From Okapia johnstoni (lineage: Eukaryota > Chordata > Mammalia > Artiodactyla > Giraffidae), in the NCBI GenBank assembly GCA_024291935.2, contig CM044320.1, positions 36,176,001 through 36,240,000 on the forward strand: a stretch of DNA of 64,000 nt, in the 5' to 3' direction. Below the pieces are notes generated by a model. The model searched no databases and was not told the DNA's origin. It saw only the letters and a program-made list of their open reading frames with translations. The translations under genes were made by a program, and so were the position numbers. Shown here in pieces: positions 56,573 to 64,000 of this stretch (its first letter is position 1; each line of letters opens with the position of its first letter).

Positions 56573-57434
56573 AATAGGATTAAAGGAAAACATAAAGAAG
56601 CACAAATCTCTCTTGGGTATCTCTCTTGACTTTACAAGAAGGAATGAGATAGGATTATGTCTGCTTAGAATAACCAGAATGTTTAGGATTATTACTTATG
56701 CTGATGGGACAAAAACATTTATAAACAGCAAATAAAAAGTAATCTTATTGTCTCATTAAAATTAATTTAGTACATTTCAAATTTTAAAAGAAAATCTTTC
56801 AAAATGTTTTAACTTTTATTTCTGAAACTTTAAACTCAAAATGTTTTAGAGAAAAGCTTAATTTTAGTTTTTCATCTTTGCAGATAAATTAGGACATTCT
56901 AATAGTATGATGTGTGTTGACTGTATTCTGATGAGAAATTCAGTTAAAAGCGTCATCAATTATATAATAGATGCAAAAGACCAGGGTAAGCATTACAGGA
57001 TGTATAAATATGAGTAAGAATATTCTTTGCTCTCCAGAAATTTAAAATTCAGAAAATGTCATTTGTGTGAATTCTTGGCTTCTCAAGAAGAATATAAAAA
57101 AGAATTCATTACTTTTCATTGATTCTAATCATTTTTTAAAAAATTCTATTTTTTTGTTCTTGTTTTCATTTTGACTAGCTTGGAAGAAAGCACCATCACC
57201 ACCACTACCATCCCTAACAGTATTACCCACATATCTTAAGATTTGTATTAATAAATACAAAAGATTCATCCAGTTCTAATCCAGTCTTTAGTGACCTAAT
57301 TGCATTCCCAATGCATAACATGGCAGTAAGCAAAAACCAAACATTATTCCTAAGAGTCGAGGTTACACTGTTAATCCCAGCTCACTCTTATCTGTGGCAT
57401 AAACTAGTCATTATAACTGAGTTATAATCTTGCT
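56573..57434. other. No feature recognised
   Basis: AT-rich unassigned sequence. Confidence 0.5.
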
Positions 57435-57435
57435 C

Positions 57436-57634
57436 AGGCTTCCCAGGTGATGCTGGAGGTAAAGAATCTGCCTGCAATGCAGGATACCCAGGTTCCATCT
57501 CTGGGTTCGGAAGATCCCCTTGGGAAGGAAATGGCAAACCACTCCAGTATTCTTGCCTGGAAAATTCCATGGACAGAGGAGGGCTACAGTCCATGGGGTC
57601 ACAAAACAGTCAGACATGACTGAGCACACACACA
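57436..57634 (+). mobile_element. Bov-tA SINE
   Basis: Plus copy from 'aggcttcccaggtgatgctg' to a CACACACA tail. About nine bases are deleted in 'cagaggagggctacagtcca'. Confidence 0.94.
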
Positions 57635-57639
57635 GGCAG

Positions 57640-58110
57640 GGCATAGCCCTGCATGTTTGACCCTAAATGGAATGCTGGTCTTGAGAAATGCTTTCCCTTA
57701 AAATCATTCTTCAGGAGACCCTGTTTCCATATTCCTTAAAGTTTCTCAGAGTTCATTAGTATGTTAAAGCCTCCTGAAATAAAGAAATCTATTTATCTTT
57801 GCTTAACCGAACATGTGCTAAGTTGTTGGGTTTTTTTTTGACAGGAAAATCACCTGCTCCCACTCTGTGCATTTAAGAATAGCTGTAAAAATCCCCCAAA
57901 GCTAGTATTTTCAGGAAGGCATTTTGAGAAATGTTGACCCACAAGGGAAAGAAAGAATCCAGGTGGACATCACATCTTCCTAAAGTTTGAAAACCTGAAT
58001 TATTCTGCCCTAGCCAGAGGCTGTGACATAGTAACTAAAATGGTGCTTAAATTACAACGCCTCTGGATCTTCTACTTCCTGAAGGACATTTCCAAGATTT
58101 AAAATGGCCT
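57640..58110. other. No feature recognised
   Basis: Unassigned interval with a nine-T run at 57831. Confidence 0.45.
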
Positions 58111-58121
58111 GCTCATGCTTT

Positions 58122-58398
58122 CGGAGAAGGCAATGGCACCCCACTCCAGTACTCTTGCCTGGAAAATCCCATGGATGAAGGAGCCGGGTAAGCTACAGTC
58201 CATGGGGTCGCTAAGAGTCGGACACGACTGAGCGACTTCACTTTCACTTTTCCTTTTCATGCACTGGAGAAGGAAATGGCAACCCACTCCAGTATTCTTG
58301 CCTGGAGAATCCCGGGGGTGGCGGAGCCTGGTGGGCTGCCGTCTATGGGGTCACACAGAGTCGGACACGACTGAAGCGACTTAGCAGCAGCAGCAGCA
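58122..58398 (+). mobile_element. Bov-A2 dimeric SINE with perfect 11-bp target duplication
   Basis: Plus copy: first monomer 'ggagaaggcaatggcacccc', linker 'cttcactttcacttttcctt', second monomer 'ctggagaaggaaatggcaac', (AGC)n tail. Identical flanks GCTCATGCTTT (58111-58121 and 58399-58409). Little diverged, so probably one of the youngest insertions here. Confidence 0.97.
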
Positions 58399-58409
58399 GC
58401 TCATGCTTT

Positions 58410-60658
58410 GGATCTAGCTGGGGAGCCCTCTGATGGCACCTCTCTCTCTCTAAGGTGCCCATGCTTGTCCAGGGCACTCACCTCAGGGAGACATACCCTG
58501 AAAGTAAACATGTTAGGTCATTTGATTGTACAAAAAGCTCTAAATCAGGCACGGTTTGCTTGTTCTTTTATCCTGAGGTATTCCATTATCAAAATAAAAC
58601 ATTGGTAAATTTCCCCTCAATAAGAAAACTATTGACACAGAGTGTTAAGATAAATCACCATTCAATAATGCATTGTATTGTTGATGCTGCTCACAGCACC
58701 AGTTGTCCAGTTGTATCTCACTGTGTGCACTATTTGCTAAACCTGTGGTAGGCAAGCCATGAGCTAGGAGGAGGCTGGAAGGAAATGCGAGGAGCCATAG
58801 GAACTGCAGATGTGTTGATTCTCTCCAGGCTGGCACATCAGCCATAGCAGCGGACATAACATAACACAACATAACTGCACACAACCCTTCAGGACTTTTT
58901 CCCAGTGACTCTCATATATACTTATAGAACAAAAGTAGCCCATAGCCCAGCAAGTACCTCGTGATGCATATGCACAGTGCTATAAGTGACCTCAGCTGGT
59001 ATGTAATCATTTTTTACAAAACTTGGGGCAAGAGCCAGAGGCCGTGGGGGGAGAGAGACTGACCATGCCATCTTGGCTAATTTGCTTCTTCCCTACATGC
59101 ATGATTCGGAGCTACTGGGCTAAAGCTACCAGCATTAAATAAATTTTAGTTCACTTGGTGTTAACATTACTATCAAGTCCATATATTAGAAAGTCCCCTT
59201 GCTTCAGATCCTGAGTTTCTGGCTTTGGGGGGGCTGCTGGCAACTTGTTCGTACAGTGCTCTCTGTTTTCACAAGAGGGCAGAAATTCTTTGGCTAAAAG
59301 ATCTACATTAAGAAGAAAACAAAGTGGCAAAACTTTCTGCCAAAATGGTTCTTTCTCTTGATTTCCTATTTTGTTTTATTTCCCCCTCCTTTTTCCAGTA
59401 GGCTCTGCCTGGCATGATATACTTTCTAGCACTGAAATTCTGGCAAAACATTATTAAAAATATTTAAGCAATGCACAATTATGTGGAGATAAAATAAAAC
59501 CAAAAAAAAACCCCAAAACTAGGCCAACATTCCCCAAGTTCAGAAGCAATTACAAATGAGGACTGGTTGTATGTACATCAGTAAAGAAAGATTGTACCAA
59601 TTAAGGAAGCAAGAGAACTACCTACATCCTTAACTCAAAACTTTAAAAAAAAGTCAAATCAGCAGTCTTATGTGACTTAGCTGTTTTTGTTACATTTAGA
59701 GTAGACATATTCAGCATTTAATGAGTTCTCTCCATTTGTCTCACTCAAAGTACGAGAAACAGGCTTTTAATGTAGACGAGCCAAGACGGACAATGCCCAA
59801 GTAATAAAAGCAGGATTAGGGCTTGTCAAGTCTCTGGGCAATTAAATGCCAAGCTTGCTCCCCTGCACTGCCCCATCTAAGAAGATCAATTTAATAAGGA
59901 GCAGAAGCAGTTTCTATTAAAAGGCCAAGGAAGACAAGTTGCATTAGTTAAAAGGCCCACACAAAAGCTTAGGAAGCTGTTTTGAAAGAAGTATGAGAGG
60001 CAGCTGGACAAAGAAACCACCCTGAGCCTCAGAAGGCCCCACTGCTTCTCTCCAGACATCTTTAATTGGCAGAGACAGTTCTTAGCCAACCACACTATGG
60101 GCGATAACTAGGGGACAGCAAATCCCTGGTGCCTTCTCTGCGAGGCTATCACTGCAGCACAAAATACTCTGGTGCCAAATCACACAAGCCTTGCCCTAGA
60201 AACCTTCCTGGACAGCTTGTGTCTACGAATTACCTCGCCATGTCTTAGAATTCACAGCACAACCAGGATTGTCATTCAAAGGTTTCTCCTATCTATCTAT
60301 CTATCTCTATCAATCTACCTTCCTAGCTAAACTAAGCTCTCCGACCACTGACAGATTTAAGAAATGTCCAGTGAACATGGTGAGGGTATTCCCATGCTGA
60401 CAGCTTCCTGGATGACAAGCCGTAATAGAAGCATGCCTGGGACTTTTTGCTCCCTCATCACAGAGGTAATTTCTTAAAGGCTGATCTTTTCCTTAGGAGA
60501 GAAACAAATGTAAACTCTGACAGCAGAGAAGGCCTCTACTACTGAATCATGAAATTTACAGGGTGCAGACTTCAGGATGACCACAGTGAAGGAGAGACTT
60601 TGTTTTGATAAACAGCCTCAAACTGTCAGAATGGGCGTCTTAGTTTTTATAGCAGCAT
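58410..60658. other. Long repeat-poor interval; (ATCT)n at 60289-60312
   Basis: About 2.2 kb with no transposable element that I recognise and somewhat higher GC in 59.7-60.5 kb. A short (ATCT)n run is at 60289-60312. Frames such as 58408-58608 and 59886-60095 have no known domain. Confidence 0.5.
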
Positions 60659-60668
60659 TATGACTCTA

Positions 60669-60876
60669 AGCATCCCAGGTGACACTAATGCCAAAGAATC
60701 CGCCTGCCAATGCAGGAGACGTGTGTTCGGTCTCTGGGTCAGGAAGGTGCCCTGGAGAAGGAAATGACAATGTACTCCAGTATTCTTGCCTGGGAAATCC
60801 CATGGACAGAGGAGCCTGGCAGGCTTCACTCCACGGGGTCACAAAGAGTCAGACACGACTGAGGATACACAAACAA
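60669..60876 (+). mobile_element. Bov-tA SINE
   Basis: Plus copy from 'agcatcccaggtgacactaa'. The flanks ATGACTCTA (60660-60668) and ATGATTCTA (60877-60885) are a probable target duplication. Confidence 0.94.
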
Positions 60877-60889
60877 ATGATTCTATTAA

Positions 60890-61396
60890 CAAGCATAGCC
60901 CTCCATGTGGATAAAGGGCAGATTTTTTTCATTCCTGGTAACTGTAAATGTCTGGAAGTAATGGCTTCTTACCAGGTATCTGATTAGGTGGAAATTCCCT
61001 TGGGGTTCATCTATTCACTTGAAAGCATTGTATTAGTTGTGAAACTAAGCTCAGTTTCATTAAAAGAATTCTTAACTATCACGTCAGGAGAAGTATCACA
61101 TTTTTTTTTGATTTTATATTATGTTTTCTTAAAACACATACACACACATTTATTTATTGTATTTATTTATCACAGACTCAGGCAGAAACAAAACACACTT
61201 TGCATTTCCCTTTTACACATGTGTTTGAGCTGGAATAAGACGAGTTCTCCAAGATGCATAAAGTAAGGGTATTTTCTTTTGGAAAGATGATTAATGTAAA
61301 AGATGTCTTTTTGAATAAATTGAAGCTCTTCTTGACTTTGATTTCTACAGGTGTGTCACACAAAACTTCTTGATGTTAATCATTCCCTGAAGAAAG
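60890..61396. other. No feature recognised
   Basis: AT-rich unassigned sequence with a short CACACAC at 61139-61147. Confidence 0.45.
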
Positions 61397-61398
61397 CA

Positions 61399-61590
61399 AA
61401 AATGTTAGTCGCTTAGTTGTGTCTGAGTGTGACCCCGTGGACTGTAGCGCACCAGGCTCCTCAGTCCATGGAATTTGCTGGAGTGAGTAGCCATTCCCTT
61501 CTCCAGGGGATCTTCCCAATCTGGAGATCAAATTCAGTCTCCTGCATTGCAGGCAGATTCTTTACCATCTGAGCCACCAGGAAAGCTGCC
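61399..61590 (-). mobile_element. Bov-tA SINE
   Basis: Minus copy from 'gttagtcgcttagttgtgtc' to 'gagccaccaggaaagctgcc', with a deletion near 'gtctgagtgtgaccccgtgg'. Confidence 0.93.
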
Positions 61591-61599
61591 CTCACACAC

Positions 61600-62316
61600 A
61601 AAGCAGAATCCTGTTGATATAACTTAACAAAAGCTTCAGCAAACTGCACCAAATTGGTGGTTTTCAGGCCCTCTTTTGAGGACACTGTGAACAGTCACTG
61701 TATTTTCCTAATTACAGTTCTGTTCAATATTTGTATTGTTTATGGGGACTCTCTTGCTGTTATTTTTTCACTCTTTCCTGTGAATTGAATTTTTCAAATT
61801 CATTATATGGTGCAGTGTTTGATGTTTTAAGTAGTCTGAGATGGAAAAAAGTTAATTTTCATTTAAAAGAATAAATACAGAAGTACAGTTTAATGTGCTG
61901 TAGAGGAAAGGGAAAAATTAATTGTCATGGAAATAACCTTTAATCCACTGAGTTTTAACCCTTTTAATTAAAACATTAGAAAACTTAAATATCTAATACT
62001 ACAACAACTATTTGATCATTTAAGGGGAGTCTTAATTTCTATCAAATAGCATTTACTTTGTTAGGCAAGGACACGTTTACTCCCTTCCACCCTAACTGTT
62101 GAATTTGTGATGTGCGAATAGGACAGTCTTTGGGAGGGAGCATGTGCCAAGGAAAAACTCAAGGCAAGAACGACAACAAAATAATAGGTCCAAATAACCC
62201 AGTTTAGCAGAGCCAATACTTTTATTTGTACTCACTTTTATAGTTTCTGAAGTGTTATTCATTCATTAGATTATATAATCTTCACAATTTTTTAAGGTAA
62301 AATTTTACTGTCCCTA
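61600..62316. other. No feature recognised
   Basis: AT-rich unassigned sequence. Confidence 0.45.
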
Positions 62317-62327
62317 CTTTACCCTTG

Positions 62328-62539
62328 GAGCGTCCCTGGTGGCTCAGTGGTAAAAAAGAATCTGCTTGCCAAATCTGGAGACATGAGTTCAATCCCTGTT
62401 TCCAGAAGATACCCTGGAGAAAGAAATGGCAACTCACTTCAGTATTCCTGCCTGGAGAACCCCATGGACAGAGGAGCCTGGTGAGCTATAGACCATGGGA
62501 TCACAAAGAGTAGGATACAACTTAGTGACTGAACAACAG
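62328..62539 (+). mobile_element. Bov-tA SINE with perfect 11-bp target duplication
   Basis: Plus copy from 'gagcgtccctggtggctcag' to the 'gtgactgaacaacag' tail. Identical flanks CTTTACCCTTG (62317-62327 and 62540-62550). Confidence 0.96.
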
Positions 62540-62591
62540 CTTTACCCTTGAGGAAGTCACGATGGAAGAAATTAAGTAAACTATAGATTAT

Positions 62592-62839
62592 TGATATATA
62601 TACACTGGGAAGCACCGCCCCCTCCTCCCATATATACACTACCATGAATGAAATAGATGGGGGAAGCTGCTGTACAGCAGAGGGAGCTCAACTTGGTATT
62701 CTTTGATAACCCAGATGGGTAGGATGGGGGTCAGTGGGAGGTAAGCTCAAGAGAGAGAGGATATATGTAAACTTATAGCTCATTCACATTGTTGTACAGC
62801 AGAAACTAACAGAACATTGTAAAACAATTATCCTGCAGT
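62592..62839 (+). mobile_element. L1 3' UTR end, ruminant L1-BT-like
   Basis: 'gaaatagatgggggaagctg', 'tacagcagagggagctcaac', 'attcacattgttgtacagca' and 'aacattgtaaaacaattatc' follow the ruminant L1 3' end, as at 34150-34491. Strongly 5'-truncated. Confidence 0.9.
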
Positions 62840-62969
62840 TAAAAAGATAAAGTAAAATGAAAAACATATAAATAGATATTAGTTCAATTATATTATTAAG
62901 AATTGATGTTCTTAAGAGAAAATTCAAGGAGGCCAATGTCTCCTATCAATATAAAAATTTTCAAAAAAA
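62840..62969. repeat. Local duplication, copy 1
   Basis: From TAAAAAGATAAAGTAAAA through 'taagaattgatgttcttaag' and 'ccaatgtctcctatcaat' this stretch is repeated at 63637-63970. It starts exactly where the L1 3' end stops. Confidence 0.93.
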
Positions 62970-63429
62970 TTTAAAAAATTCAGTTTCAGTGATAATAGCC
63001 CATTAAGGAAACAGTAAACAGATAGCTACTAATTAGAACTTCCATTGGGATAATTGCTTCATTTTGTTTCATTGGCCAATCTATTCAGCTTTTAAGGACA
63101 AGTTCTCAAACACGGAAGTCAAATAAACTTAATTTTCAGAAAACTGGCGTACTGAGTTTTTTTTAAGTAGAAAGTTTCCTTCCTATTATATAAAATGAAC
63201 ATTACATTTCTGAAAAGTATGACATTAGGAAAGCCATTTAAAATAGGTGGCATTCAGAAAGTGTATTGAACTTAGCTTCCTAAGTATTACAGAAAGCGTG
63301 AATTAGAATGAAACACATATTTCACTCTACTATTCTTAATTTCAAACAAAAGTCCAAAGGCTGAAGTCTGGAAAGCACTACAATTGGTCTACTGTTTGTT
63401 ACTTTCAGTGGGGAGCTTAATGTCTGCAA
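62970..63429. other. No feature recognised
   Basis: Unassigned AT-rich sequence between the two duplication copies. Confidence 0.45.
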
Positions 63430-63636
63430 AAGTGTTAGTAGCTCAGTCGTGTCTGACTCTTTGTGACCCTACGGACTGTAGCCCTCCAGTCTCCTCTGCC
63501 CATGGAATTCTCCAGGCAAGAATACTGGAGTGGGATGCTGTGTCCTCCTCCAGGGGATCTTCCCAACCTAGGGACCGAACCTGGGTCTCCCTCATTGCAG
63601 ATAGATTCTTTATCATCTGAGCCACCAGGGAAGTCC
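63430..63636 (-). mobile_element. Bov-tA SINE
   Basis: Minus copy from 'agtgttagtagctcagtcgt' to 'gagccaccagggaagtcc'. Its head end abuts duplication copy 2. Confidence 0.94.
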
Positions 63637-63970
63637 TAAAAAGATAAAGTAAAATAAAAAGCATATAAATAATTACTGAAAGTGTTAGTCACTCAGTCAT
63701 GTCTAACTCTTTGTGACCCCATGGACTATAACACCAGGCTCTTCTGTCCATGGGATTCTCCAGCTAAGAATACTGGACTAGGTTGCCATGCCCTCCTCCA
63801 GGGTATATTCCTGACCCAGGGATTGAGCTCAGGTCTCCGGCATTGTAGGCAGATTCTTTATCATCTGAGCCACCAAGGAATCCCAAATAATTATTACTTC
63901 AACTATATTATTAAGAATTGATGTTCTTAAAAGAAAATTCAAGAATACCAATGTCTCCTGTCAATCTAAG
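63637..63970. repeat. Local duplication, copy 2, split by a SINE
   Basis: 63637-63675 and 63885-63970 match 62840-62969 in order and orientation with roughly 10 percent differences. A Bov-tA (63676-63884) lies between the two parts. The copy may continue beyond the window. Confidence 0.92.
63676..63884 (-). mobile_element. Bov-tA SINE inside duplication copy 2
   Basis: Minus copy from 'agtgttagtcactcagtcat' to 'gagccaccaaggaatccc'. Flanks AAATAATTA (63667-63675 and 63885-63893) are the target duplication. Copy 1 has no SINE at the matching place, so the SINE arrived after the duplication. Confidence 0.94.
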
Positions 63971-64000
63971 AAATTTCAAAAAAAAAAAGAAAAAGAAAAC

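Noticed and set aside
1..64000. A novel multi-gene biological system
   Set aside because: No functional gene cluster is visible. All recognisable coding remnants are transposon ORFs or one retropseudogene.

Overview
The window looks like intergenic or deep intronic DNA from a pecoran ruminant (cattle, sheep, goat, deer or a relative). The evidence is the repeat load. It holds fifteen stretches of the RTE-type LINE BovB, more than two dozen Bov-tA SINEs, two Bov-A2 dimeric SINEs, a CHR-type cetartiodactyl SINE and L1 ends of the ruminant (L1-BT-like) type. These lie among older mammal-wide remnants (MIR, L2, a CR1/L3-like LINE, MER5, Tigger and solo LTRs). Bov-tA and Bov-A2 are ruminant-specific. 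The sequence alone does not settle the species.

I found no functional host gene, exon, RNA gene or CpG island. Every long open frame I could identify is a fragment of a transposable element, a translated microsatellite or noise. The clearest gene-derived item is a decayed, intron-free copy of ZCCHC10 on the minus strand near 50.25-50.70 kb, which I read as a processed pseudogene.

Layout. 0-5 kb: BovB and SINE fragments with two (TA)n tracts. 7.5-11.7 kb: an old L1 split by a BovB that has a textbook 5' inversion, then a small inverted L1 piece fused to another BovB piece. 12-17 kb: SINEs, a MER5-type hAT element with its 8-bp target duplication, L2, CR1/L3 and MIR remnants, and two Bov-tA SINEs inserted one after the other at the same target. 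17.3-22.9 kb: a 53-bp tandem duplication, four BovB copies and an L2. 23-31 kb: mostly single-copy sequence with three or four LTR-type elements. 31.0-34.5 kb: a long BovB carrying nested SINEs, meeting an inverted BovB arm and then an L1 3' end. 35-48 kb: an L1, a dimeric SINE, a solo LTR with 5-bp target duplications, and BovB copies in opposite orientations. 48.4-48.6 kb: a three-unit 59-bp minisatellite. 50-54 kb: the ZCCHC10 pseudogene and a nearly full-length Tigger transposon interrupted by Bov-A2. 55-64 kb: mostly single-copy sequence with SINEs, ending in a local duplication at the right edge.

Nothing here works as a gene system. The interest lies in the insertion history and in rearrangement structures that can be read directly from nesting and target-site duplications. 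I found no evidence for a new biological system and do not claim one.
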